Assembly: GCF_003054445.1 (NCBI RefSeq)
Contig: NC_042507.1
Coordinates: 310,001 to 374,000 of the forward strand
Reading direction: 5' to 3'
From: Pichia kudriavzevii
Lineage: Eukaryota > Ascomycota > Pichiomycetes > Pichiales > Pichiaceae
Length of the DNA stretch: 64,000 nucleotides
The position numbers and the translations under genes are program-made. Positions within the stretch are counted from its first letter, which is position 1, and every line of letters begins with the position of its first letter. The notes below the pieces were generated by a model. The model was not told where the DNA came from and did not search any database. It saw nothing but the letters and a program-made list of their open reading frames with translations. Positions 27,960-36,762 of the stretch are shown piece by piece.

Positions 27960-29132
27960 ATGGCAACTACTAAGAAGACAGAAACAAAAGCCGCCAAACG
28001 TCCGGCGTCTGCAAAGAGGAAACCCACCAAGGCTGCGCCAAAGGCGAAACTGACAAGTACTCCTGATTTGAATAGAACACCACAGAGAGGAGACAAAGAC
28101 AATGAGGAAGATACCACAGATGGTGTTCATTTAAACGAAGGCCTCGATGTGAGTCCGGTGAAGAAAAGCGCCATTGGGGACTATCATGATAATGTGATGG
28201 ATACCCCGAGGGATAAAAACAGGTATAAATATCGTGTTGAGATTCAGCAGATGATGTTTGTTTCTGGAGAGACTAATGATCCCAATGAGCGAACGACTGA
28301 TTTGATTGAAGACATTGTACGTGACCAGGTTGTTTCGTTGATGCTGCAGGCCCAGAAGACAGCTTCCTCGAGAGGCCAGAGGTCAATACTACCCGAAGAT
28401 TTGATTTTTTTAATCCGACATGACAAGGCTAAAGTGAACAGGCTCCGGACGTACTTATCATGGAAAGATGTCCGTAAAAATGCCAAGGATCAAGAGACTG
28501 GAGATGTTGGTGCCGGTGGAACTGACTTGTTAGATGAAGGTGTTGGAAGCATGGATAATAAGATAATGGCGTCCAAACAAAACAAAACATTGAAGTTGCC
28601 ATGGGAGTTGGAATTCATGTTTACCGAGCAGCCTTTGAGTCTTAATAATGGTGAAGACGATGTAATAGATGAAGAAGGTCGAGAAGCTGTTTTGGCTCAA
28701 ATCAAAAGATTGAAGCAAAACGATGAAAGAACACGGGACATGACCCAGGAAGAGTATGTTCACTGGTCTGAATGTAGGCAGGCTAGTTTTACATTCAGGA
28801 AATCCAAAAGATTTAGAGAATGGTGTGGACTATCACAGATTACGGAAAGTCGACCAAATGATGATGTCATAGACATTCTAGGATTTCTTACGTTTGAGAT
28901 GGTGTGCTCTATAACAGAAGAGGCCTTGAAAGTCAAGACGTCAATGGATAGGATATTTGGGGACCATGATCGTCATAAGTATCTATTTATGGAACCTAGT
29001 AACGATGACAAACCCATTAATGAAGACCATGTTCGAGAAGCTTGGAGAAGACTACAAACCGTACCTCATGCAAAAAGATCTCTATACAACTTCCACGGTG
29101 GGCGAATGCTACGTAATGTCAGATTAATTTAG
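27960..29132 (+). CDS. SPT3: SAGA subunit Spt3
   Basis: Spt3 is the SAGA subunit that helps deliver TBP. The core is unmistakable: YRVEIQQMMFVSGETNDP, RSILPEDLIFLIRHDKAK, VNRLRTYLSWKDVRKNAKDQ (first histone fold) and DDVIDILGFLTFEMVCSITE (second). The ending NFHGGRMLRNVRLI also matches. The 390 residues exceed the S. cerevisiae protein (337) because of an extra N-terminus of about 75 residues rich in Lys, Ala, Thr and Pro. No in-frame methionine lies near the usual start, so the extension is probably translated. Confidence 0.95.
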   Translation: MATTKKTETKAAKRPASAKRKPTKAAPKAKLTSTPDLNRTPQRGDKDNEEDTTDGVHLNEGLDVSPVKKSAIGDYHDNVMDTPRDKNRYKYRVEIQQMMFVSGETNDPNERTTDLIEDIVRDQVVSLMLQAQKTASSRGQRSILPEDLIFLIRHDKAKVNRLRTYLSWKDVRKNAKDQETGDVGAGGTDLLDEGVGSMDNKIMASKQNKTLKLPWELEFMFTEQPLSLNNGEDDVIDEEGREAVLAQIKRLKQNDERTRDMTQEEYVHWSECRQASFTFRKSKRFREWCGLSQITESRPNDDVIDILGFLTFEMVCSITEEALKVKTSMDRIFGDHDRHKYLFMEPSNDDKPINEDHVREAWRRLQTVPHAKRSLYNFHGGRMLRNVRLI

Positions 29133-29335
29133 CTTCTGTTGTTCTATAAAGATGGACCTCTTATCCTGCGTGAATTTGTAATGCTATTGTATTGATGTCG
29201 ATTCTTTTGTAATATCATTTCCGAAAATTTAAAAAGCTGAGCCAATAATTTTCTCATTTCAACATGAAATTTGCAAAGTAGAAGCTCCACATATACCCTT
29301 CCCAATACGTACTCGTACTACCAACTTCGAAAACT

Positions 29336-30550
29336 ATGAGAAACTTACAACTATCTTATAAGAAAATACTCTCTATACCTGGTCCATTCACAGATCCTGA
29401 CTACGAACCATCTCTAGCCGTTGAAGAACTCTCCAATGCAAATGTTTTGGTAATTGGTGCAGGAGGTCTTGGATGTGAGATTTTAAAGGATTTGGCCTTG
29501 TCAGGAATAAAGAGAATCAGTGTCATAGACATGGACACTATTGAATTAACAAATTTAAATAGACAGTTTTTATTTAAAGTGGGTGATATTGGGCAATCAA
29601 AGGCTATGGTTGCAGCTGAAGTAGTTATGGAACGAGTTGAGGGAGTGTCAATTACACCCTATTTGAACAGAATTCAAGATTTTGATGATGAATTTTATAG
29701 AAACTTTACAATAATTGTCTGTGGACTAGACTCGATTGAAGCACGAAGATGGATCAATTCTAAAATAGTAGGTATAGCCCAAAATTATGATCAGATAATT
29801 CCAATCATTGATGGTGGTACGGAAGGGTTTCAGGGATCAGTCAAAATGATAATACCTACGATAACTGCTTGTTTTGAATGTTACCTGCCTCTGATACCCG
29901 ACAGGGTCACATATCCGTTATGCACACTTGCATCGACTCCAAGATTGCCAGAACATTGTATAGAATGGGCACATCAGATTGAGTGGGGTAAAAAGTACAG
30001 TCATGAATTTAATGCTGATGATCTCGGTGATGTTTCGAAAATGTACCAATTGGCATTGGAGAGGGGAAAACAGTATGGAATTGAGGGTATTACTAAAGAG
30101 AAAACCCTAGGTGTTGTCAAAAATATCATTCCAGCAATCGCATCAACTAACGCTGTTGTTAGTGGGCAAGTGTGCAATGAGGCATTCAAATTTCTCACTA
30201 GCTGCAATCCTAATATGAAAGATTCAATGTACTATAATGGAGAAAACGGTGTTTTGTTTGAAACCGACGAGTATCATAAATTACCCGATTGTGCTGTTTG
30301 TGGGATAAAACGGGTCAAACTAACAGTTGAGAATGGAACTTCAATTGGCCAATTTGTTAGTAAAATCAAGGATGCATATAAACTAATAAAGCCACTATTT
30401 ATAAAGGATGATAAAGAGCTCTTCAACTTCAAATTTGACACAATCGATGGTCCGGTTGGTAGCAAACCTATAGAGAACGGGGAGTTGATAGTGATTGATA
30501 AAAACATTTCAACCTCAATGGTTGTCGAGATCATAGTAGAAGATTTGTAG
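29336..30550 (+). CDS. UBA3: NEDD8-activating enzyme catalytic subunit Uba3
   Basis: Uba3 with Ula1 activates Rub1/NEDD8 for cullin modification. The 404-residue protein has the ATP-binding loop VLVIGAGGLGCEILKDLALS (from residue 37), DMDTIELTNLNRQFLF, the catalytic C196 in TYPLCTLASTPR, and structural zinc cysteines C179/C182 and CAVC near 312. After the adenylation and cysteine domains there is a C-terminal ubiquitin-fold-like part. S. cerevisiae Uba3 (299) lacks that part, so this is the fuller, human-like layout. Confidence 0.9.
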   Translation: MRNLQLSYKKILSIPGPFTDPDYEPSLAVEELSNANVLVIGAGGLGCEILKDLALSGIKRISVIDMDTIELTNLNRQFLFKVGDIGQSKAMVAAEVVMERVEGVSITPYLNRIQDFDDEFYRNFTIIVCGLDSIEARRWINSKIVGIAQNYDQIIPIIDGGTEGFQGSVKMIIPTITACFECYLPLIPDRVTYPLCTLASTPRLPEHCIEWAHQIEWGKKYSHEFNADDLGDVSKMYQLALERGKQYGIEGITKEKTLGVVKNIIPAIASTNAVVSGQVCNEAFKFLTSCNPNMKDSMYYNGENGVLFETDEYHKLPDCAVCGIKRVKLTVENGTSIGQFVSKIKDAYKLIKPLFIKDDKELFNFKFDTIDGPVGSKPIENGELIVIDKNISTSMVVEIIVEDL

Positions 30551-30685
30551 AAACTTAAGAATTCAATTAACTACACAGTATAAAAATGGGATTCTTTAGA
30601 TGTTTTTCCAAAAAAAAAATAGAGGTAAGGTGGAAGATAGCCACAGTATACCATTCGTTATTCATTCTATAGTTCGCCTCAGAAT

Positions 30686-31276
30686 TTAAGCTTGCTTTGA
30701 GAAGTATTCCTTGGACTTGGTTGGTTCTGGAACAATGGTGTCAGCACCTGGAGTCCAGTTTGCAGGACAAACTTCACCGTACTTGTCGGTGAATTGGAAT
30801 GCTTCTAATAATCTCAATGATTCTTCAACAGATCTACCAACTGGTAAATCGTTAATGGTAATTTGTCTTAAGGTACCCTTTGGATCAATGAGGAAGATAC
30901 CTCTTAAATCAATACCTTCTTCTTCTAACAAGACACCGTAGTCTCTAGATAAAGAGTGGTTTCTGTCAGCAATAAGTGGGATGTTCAATGGGCCTAAACC
31001 ACCTTCTGCTCTTGCAACGTTGGTCCAAGCCAAGAGAGAGTATTCAGAGTCGGTGGAAGCCATCAAGATTTCACAGTTCTTTTCCTTGAATTCCTTTGCC
31101 TTTTCAGAGTAGGCAATGATTTCGGTAGGACAGACAAAGGTGAAAGCCATTGGGAAGAAGGCCAAAAGAACCCACTTACCCTTGTATTGTTCAAGAGAGA
31201 CTTCTTCGAAAGTACCGTTGACAACTGCGGTCTTGGTGAATGCTGGAGCTGGCTTTTGGATAGATGGGACAACCAT
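30686..31276 (-). CDS. TSA1: Typical 2-Cys peroxiredoxin Tsa1
   Basis: A cytosolic thioredoxin peroxidase of 196 residues, the same length as S. cerevisiae Tsa1. Peroxidatic C49 lies in AFTFVCPTE and resolving C170 in [10 protein letters not shown]. The GGLG loop and the C-terminal YF helix that make the enzyme sensitive to over-oxidation are both present, so it may also act as a chaperone. Codons are strongly biased, as expected for an abundant protein. The 220-base promoter has a TATA box and a Yap1-type site. Confidence 0.95.
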   Translation of the reverse strand: MVVPSIQKPAPAFTKTAVVNGTFEEVSLEQYKGKWVLLAFFPMAFTFVCPTEIIAYSEKAKEFKEKNCEILMASTDSEYSLLAWTNVARAEGGLGPLNIPLIADRNHSLSRDYGVLLEEEGIDLRGIFLIDPKGTLRQITINDLPVGRSVEESLRLLEAFQFTDKYGEVCPANWTPGADTIVPEPTKSKEYFSKQA

Positions 31277-31390
31277 TGTAGATTATTGGGTAATTGAGTA
31301 ACTGGATAAACTCTTGCTTGATCTAACTGCCATACAAACAAAAGATAACCTCCACCATATAAAAGGCCAACGGTGGCGACAACTACTCTC

Positions 31391-31398
31391 CTTTTATA
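31391..31398 (-). promoter_or_regulatory. TATA box of TSA1
   Basis: On the minus strand this reads TATAAAAG, about 115 bases before the TSA1 ATG. Confidence 0.55.
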
Positions 31399-31451
31399 CT
31401 CGCGGTATAGAATCTTCGAGCACACGAGACGGTCTCGCTTCTCGCTGGAGA

Positions 31452-31458
31452 TTAGTAA
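31452..31458. promoter_or_regulatory. Yap1-type site in the TSA1 promoter
   Basis: TTAGTAA, one of the two canonical Yap1 response elements, lies about 175 bases before the TSA1 ATG and 55 bases beyond the TATA box. Yap1 control of peroxiredoxin genes is established in S. cerevisiae; its role here is inferred. Confidence 0.5.
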
Positions 31459-31496
31459 ACCGTATGAAGCTTATCAATCCCACCAAAACCTAGACT

Positions 31497-33122
31497 TTAC
31501 TGGTTGTCAACCATTGGCGCCAGCACATCTGCATCACCATTGCCATTGCCATTGCCATTGTTATCAACATCACCATTGCCATTGGCATTCGGATTGGCAT
31601 TGGCATTAGAATCTACAATAGCAGCGGCACGTACACGTACACGTTTCACAGAATCCGAAAATGGTGGGAACAAAGTCAAAACAAGCAAAATAAGGTCTTG
31701 GACAATTTGCTGTATTATCTCCACTATGTGCATAATAAAACTTGCACCCTGATTTTCACGTAAACGGCGATTATCTAGAATCACTTCTCCCGATTCATTG
31801 TAGATCTGTCGATTGTAGCATACAAGGGCCCATGAGAGTATATCTAACGTATTGTAGAATTTCTGCTCTAAAAACTCCTTTGTCTTTTTATGTAGACTGT
31901 GGAATTTCAAGACAAGGGGTATGCCTCCTCTCAAACCTATTTTCTCCCATGTTTGTATGACGTTAGTATCAGATATATATATGATGATGGCACCTACGTA
32001 TCCGACACCTTTGGGGATTTCTAGTCTGTAGCAAACAAATATACAAAACGCAGCCTTGAGCAGAAACAGGAAATGGACTGTTGCAAGGTTGAAGATCAAT
32101 CCATTCCAAATCCAAACTAAGAAAAACCCCAGTATAAAGTCCCAAATCTTTCTTACTAAACTCTTCTCTGCGTTGGATACGGTTCCCCTAGGTTCATCCA
32201 CATCTGCTCTCAGCGAATCGAGCAATGGAATGATTTCTGTCTCAATTACGTGTAAAGACCGTCTATCTGAATCATCCAATGGCACATCACGTCTACTAAT
32301 ATCTGTGAAAAGCCCAAGAATATCCGAGTACGCCTGGAAAATAGATGCACTAGTGTTTCCTTCGCTTTTCACCACTGTAGGATCTTCCAAATGTCCAATC
32401 CTAACTTTTAGGGTTTCAATAGGACCTAGTTTTTCAAGTAGTTTTAAACCGCTTCTGCTAACCATAAAATAGGGTTTGTAGATACCATCCTTATCATAGG
32501 GACTAACAACAAAGCATTGTTGAGAACTCAATTCTACTTGTTCGCCAGTTGCATCATTGGTGATTACATACTTCTCCTGGCAAGTCAATAACTGGTCCAC
32601 CATTCGATCTGTTCCTTGTAAGCCATCGTATGAATGACCTGAGAGAGAGTGGTATTCACCATTGGGGAACCTTATATCGTATGATTCATCGGTTATGTTC
32701 CATCTCTTCAGTTCATGCATAATATTGGTTGAAAACGGACGTTCTCTGATCAAAGCATGGAACTGGGTCAAGTCTTCATCTCGGAGACTTTCATAGATTC
32801 CATGGACATGTAGAGTTACATGGTCCCGCTCTGAAATGGCACAATCAACTCCCTCATAAGATTGATAATTATGCCAAACCTTTTCTAGCGTGTCAAATTC
32901 ATCTGCCCTTTCACCATCCGGATCGGTAGCATAGTTGAGAATCAGAAACGGATATTCCTTTCCTAACCGAATGAGAACTTGAGATACAAGCTCGTCTTCT
33001 TTACATGTGATTCTGCTCATGAAATTCTCAGTCACTCTGAGATCATCATCGAATGCATCCTTGAAGTGTAATGACTGATCCTTATAGCATAATATGGAAA
33101 AAGCAATATCCACTGTAATCAT
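31497..33122 (-). CDS. Membrane protein, possibly Usa1/Herp-like ERAD factor
   Basis: A 541-residue protein with a soluble N-terminal half, a membrane region around residues 340-400 (ILGFFLVWIWNGLIFNLA, FLFLLKAAFCIFVCYRLE and GVGYVGAIIIYI), a charged segment, a further amphipathic stretch near 465-485 and an Asn/Gly/Ala-rich tail. The layout resembles Usa1, the yeast Herp homolog that scaffolds Hrd1 in ER-associated degradation, but I see no diagnostic motif, so the name is tentative. The tail is encoded by a hexamer repeat (31535-31613). Confidence 0.45.
   Translation of the reverse strand: MITVDIAFSILCYKDQSLHFKDAFDDDLRVTENFMSRITCKEDELVSQVLIRLGKEYPFLILNYATDPDGERADEFDTLEKVWHNYQSYEGVDCAISERDHVTLHVHGIYESLRDEDLTQFHALIRERPFSTNIMHELKRWNITDESYDIRFPNGEYHSLSGHSYDGLQGTDRMVDQLLTCQEKYVITNDATGEQVELSSQQCFVVSPYDKDGIYKPYFMVSRSGLKLLEKLGPIETLKVRIGHLEDPTVVKSEGNTSASIFQAYSDILGLFTDISRRDVPLDDSDRRSLHVIETEIIPLLDSLRADVDEPRGTVSNAEKSLVRKIWDFILGFFLVWIWNGLIFNLATVHFLFLLKAAFCIFVCYRLEIPKGVGYVGAIIIYISDTNVIQTWEKIGLRGGIPLVLKFHSLHKKTKEFLEQKFYNTLDILSWALVCYNRQIYNESGEVILDNRRLRENQGASFIMHIVEIIQQIVQDLILLVLTLFPPFSDSVKRVRVRAAAIVDSNANANPNANGNGDVDNNGNGNGNGDADVLAPMVDNQ
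31535..31613. repeat. Degenerate CCATTG hexamer repeat encoding an Asn/Gly tail
   Basis: Repeats of CCATTG and relatives (GCATTG, GCATTC) cover about 80 bases inside the 3' end of the membrane-protein gene. They encode alternating Asn with Gly, Ala or Pro on the minus strand. Confidence 0.65.
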
Positions 33123-33564
33123 TTTATTTTCTTAATACCTTCTCCGGTTGGACTTTTAGCACAGCTGAGTTTCACTGTTACAAGAGAAGGTTACAAACAG
33201 CAGACAGCCATCAGAACATGATTCTTATATTATTTTTCTTTTTTGAAATTCGCATTTTGGGCTTTTTTTGTTCGGCGTTTGCTCGCCTTTGGATGAAGAA
33301 AAAAAAAAAGAAGGCAATTTTCAATAACATTAATGAAAGGAAGTTGCAAACTGAAAGAGCTTATGTTGATTCTAAAATATAAGGAAAGGGGCTGTATTTT
33401 TAACCGGTCATTACGTATTCCACAGAACAACACACACTACTTTTTCTGTTTATGAGCATTTATTGAAAAGAAAAATTGCATCATACAACTTTGAAAAATA
33501 GACTGACGCAACAAAGCCATTTAAATAAAGAAGAAGGTAAATAACGTAGAAAAAACTAACAGGT
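33123..33564. other. Divergent promoter region, AT-rich
   Basis: About 440 bases between the membrane-protein gene (minus) and MSS51 (plus). A/T tracts are present. I see no gene or clear factor site. Confidence 0.4.
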
Positions 33565-34818
33565 ATGTTTGCGCAATCGGTTAAGCAGTTTCACCAGCCA
33601 ATTCTACAGTTCCAACAACAGCGTCAAATTGTGGGTTTTATCAGGTCTGTGCTCTGTTTGGATCCACCTCAATCTGCTGATGTTCCAACTGTTGAGAATA
33701 GATTTCATCCATGGGATTCTTCTCCATATCCTGATTTGAGGACAAGAGCTGCAACGATTCGAGCAAAGGCCAAATGCCCCGTCACAAATTTAGATATCAA
33801 CTACACTTGTCCAATATCCGGTATTCCTACACACCACTCCAGAGAAGCTTGGGAACAAGACACAGAATACCATCAAACTAAGAAATACGAGATCCTGAAA
33901 AAGGTAAACATTTATGAGCATGATTTAAGAAGCGGTAGACCATTCCCTGAATTTGAATTTCCAACAAATCAAAGAAGAGATAACTTGGTCAATTTTGCCA
34001 ACTGGGATACTTTCTTTTATACAAGAGGGTTTGTATCCATGGACACTGAATTTCAATTGGCAGTTGTCACCAAGATGTTAAGTTTCCCTTTGTCTATAGC
34101 ATCCATTGTCCATCAATATTCGCCATATTTTTTGAAGCCTAAGGGACCTGTCAGTGTTGAAGGTTTGAAATCTTTAGCTGCTTTGAGATACTCACTTTAC
34201 CCCCAGCTCAGGCTATCCACTTATAGGGATAGACCTATGAGAATTTTCTTGCTTAATGCAAGGTCAGAGTCTTTATTACCAGCTCACGTTTGGAAAGAAC
34301 TCACTTATCTATTCCCCGGTGTTACTTTTGAATTGCACTTTGTTGGACCTCAATCCTACTTTGATAGAGAAAAGCAACAATACCTGGTGAGTGATAGACC
34401 GATCATAAAAAGACTAGATGACACCCTCTGTTTTGTGTACCATACGCATGATTTCAACGTTTTGCATGAAGCTGGTGACTTGTTTCCATACGATCCCTAT
34501 TTAGATATGTTTATTGCCTACCATCCGCAAATGACTGAAAAGAATTCCGTAGAAATGTGGAGCAAGTCAATCAAGGGATTACTTGAATCAAAGTGTCCAG
34601 TTGTGGTTACTGGCTATCATGAAGAAAACTTGAACAAAAACTTTGATTATATCATGGAAAACTTTAAAGACGACTTGGATCTAATATTTGATAAAACCCA
34701 AAACATATATGGCTCAACAAAGTGGGAATTGAATGATTTGAACCCACAAGAAGTATTTCAATATAATCAGCGTATCTTCGCTATCAGAGGAAAGAGATAC
34801 CATGCTGTCAATACTTAA
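33565..34818 (+). CDS. MSS51: COX1 translational activator Mss51
   Basis: Mss51 activates translation of mitochondrial COX1 mRNA and holds newly made Cox1, coupling synthesis to assembly. The 417-residue protein has the two CPx heme-regulatory motifs, C71-P72 (KCPVTNLDINY) and C82-P83 (TCPISGIPTHHSREAW), then EFEFPTNQRRDNLVNFANWD and VSMDTEFQLAVVTKMLSFPL. The length is close to S. cerevisiae (436). The N-terminus (FAQSVKQFHQPILQFQQQR) lacks acids, as expected for mitochondrial import. Confidence 0.93.
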   Translation: MFAQSVKQFHQPILQFQQQRQIVGFIRSVLCLDPPQSADVPTVENRFHPWDSSPYPDLRTRAATIRAKAKCPVTNLDINYTCPISGIPTHHSREAWEQDTEYHQTKKYEILKKVNIYEHDLRSGRPFPEFEFPTNQRRDNLVNFANWDTFFYTRGFVSMDTEFQLAVVTKMLSFPLSIASIVHQYSPYFLKPKGPVSVEGLKSLAALRYSLYPQLRLSTYRDRPMRIFLLNARSESLLPAHVWKELTYLFPGVTFELHFVGPQSYFDREKQQYLVSDRPIIKRLDDTLCFVYHTHDFNVLHEAGDLFPYDPYLDMFIAYHPQMTEKNSVEMWSKSIKGLLESKCPVVVTGYHEENLNKNFDYIMENFKDDLDLIFDKTQNIYGSTKWELNDLNPQEVFQYNQRIFAIRGKRYHAVNT

Positions 34819-36332
34819 TGCAGTTTAGGGCTAGGCTTTGGACTGCAGCCATTTTTTACTCACTCTGTATATAGTAACTCAGACCTGAAAAAAAATAGTT
34901 CAAATACGTAAATCTTATTTACTCTGTACTTTCCTGTTCGTTTCTTTGGTTTCTTTTTCCTCAACATATATTAAAACAGAGAGAATATGATAGGAACGTT
35001 TGCGTGTATAATGAGGTGATAACTAGTAACTGAATATCAGAATGTTTTTTTCCGAGAGTTTAATATTCTTTCCACTTAGATTCAAGTAAACATATCACCA
35101 CTTTTTTTTCCTTTTCAGAGTAAGTAACAAATTTTACTAGACTTCTAAGTACGCCGCACGAGTTTAAACCCTATAACTCCTTTTGTATTATTTAAACAGT
35201 TTTTTTGACGGGTAACTTTATACTTTCTGCATAGGGGCCAAATATAAAAACCAGATATGATCCTTTTTTTCCTTCTAACGTTAGTCATAAAATTTAGCTT
35301 TCCCGACAAAGTCAAGCGTATATGAACCGTAAAACTTTTGGGTGGATATGATATGCACTCTGCTCCAACCCCTCAACTATTTAACTTGGTAAAATCAAGT
35401 TTTGGCTAGACCTTGGATTGAACGTTCGGGAATATTGGTTTGGTCTGAGGAATTCACCTTTTCTTCTTTGGTAGAGCTACCAACATCCACTTTTTTAACG
35501 GTTTGGAAGGTTTTCAGAATGAGTTCCTTAAGCTAAATTGAAATGTTGATGCGTGTTTTTAATGGAAAAGACAATTTTGTAAAATAGATATTCACTAATT
35601 ACAGGAAATATTTCGAAGTTTGTGTGTTGAGCTGGGTGCCAATATATTAATGCACCGTCTTAAGACGATCCTTGTGAAATTATCCATTTAGACTAATGCC
35701 TATAGATACCCTTTTGAGAAGAAAAAATTAAATCATGTTGACAATCAGGTTGAGTACTAGGTGACCTTTTGTGTTGTTATATTGAACATTTAACGTTCTA
35801 ACAGATTTTAATTTCAACATCCTGGCAGTACCAAAATGTGGAAGAGATATTCTTTTAGATATTTCGTGTTTACATGGATTGTTGATTGATCAAAGGAAAT
35901 TATAAAAATTGAAAAAATCACGAATTTACAAAATAAAGGTAAAGTGACATTAATCGTAAGCAATTGTTTTTATCTAAGGTGGGCTAAAAATGTCTAGCTC
36001 GGAAACTGATTACGTTTTTTTTTATAACTGTTTCATCTAACAAAGACACATAGGCATGTTTTTGTTACCAAACTAAAAATTATCGAAACCAGTTTTTGAA
36101 TCCTCAAAACAGGCTGACGCCATGTATCTTAACAATATTTACCTTTATATAAAAACACAAGGCTTAGTAATGATTGAAATTTGGGCATCATCATAAATAT
36201 TGCAATAAACTTTGAAAGGTTTACAAAGATTCGTCCCATTCAAATCAAAGATAATCCAATTATACAGTATAATTTCTGATTTTGGCATACCTCTTAGTAA
36301 TATAAGAGTCTTTCAAGTACTCCTCCGTAAAA
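34819..36332. other. 1.5-kb gene-less AT-rich region upstream of a tRNA gene
   Basis: This is the longest stretch without a gene. It is AT-rich with T/A tracts. I found no open frame of note, no terminal repeat with flanking duplication and no second tRNA. An origin of replication or an old, unrecognisable insertion near the tRNA would fit, but nothing in the sequence decides it. Confidence 0.4.
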
Positions 36333-36404
36333 GGTCTTGTAGTGTAGTGGTTATCACTTTGGATTCTGATTCCAACAACCCCAGTTCGAATCCGGGCTAG
36401 ACCT
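36333..36404 (+). tRNA. tRNA-Gln(CUG), 72 bases, no intron
   Basis: The cloverleaf folds with acceptor GGTCTTG/CTAGACC, anticodon stem TTGGA/TCCAA around loop TTCTGAT (anticodon CTG at 36366-36368, reading CAG = Gln), and T arm CCCAG-TTCGAAT-CCGGG. The A box (GTAGTGTAGTGGTTATC) and B box (AGTTCGAATCC) are present, and a TTTTT terminator follows near 36416. The sequence tracks S. cerevisiae tRNA-Gln. Two stem pairs are mismatched (T6-T67 and A52-C62). Confidence 0.85.
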
Positions 36405-36670
36405 TAATACCATTATTTTTATCCGCATGCAATATCTTTTGGATTTTTTTTTTTCTCTACAACTAAGTGAAGGGCTTTTTGAAATACACTACCAATGTCT
36501 ATAATACTGATGTGCTAGGCATGTATCTAGTATCAAGGAGCATGTATCTATTGAAGAATAGACATAAGTTTTTCTTAAATTGTTTGGAACTCTCCGTTAA
36601 CGGGTCCAAAATCGCCGTAAGCGAAAAAAAAAAAACATTTTTTTTTTACAAATGTCCATGCGGTGACACA

Positions 36671-36676
36671 TGACTC
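36671..36676. promoter_or_regulatory. Gcn4-type core site upstream of THR4
   Basis: TGACTC, the Gcn4 core, lies 87 bases before the THR4 ATG. Amino-acid biosynthesis genes including THR4 are established Gcn4 targets in S. cerevisiae. The seventh base is T rather than A, so it is not the full palindrome. Confidence 0.4.
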
Positions 36677-36762
36677 TTCTACTTCATTAAACACATCATA
36701 AAGTTTTCTTTTTGAATTTTTAGATATATATTTTTTGAATTGTATTACAAACCTAAGAAACC

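Noticed and set aside
35736-35820. TGTTGA...TCAACA ends that could suggest a small terminal-repeat element
   Set aside because: Only about 85 bases long, with no flanking duplication or second copy visible, so there is no support for a mobile element.
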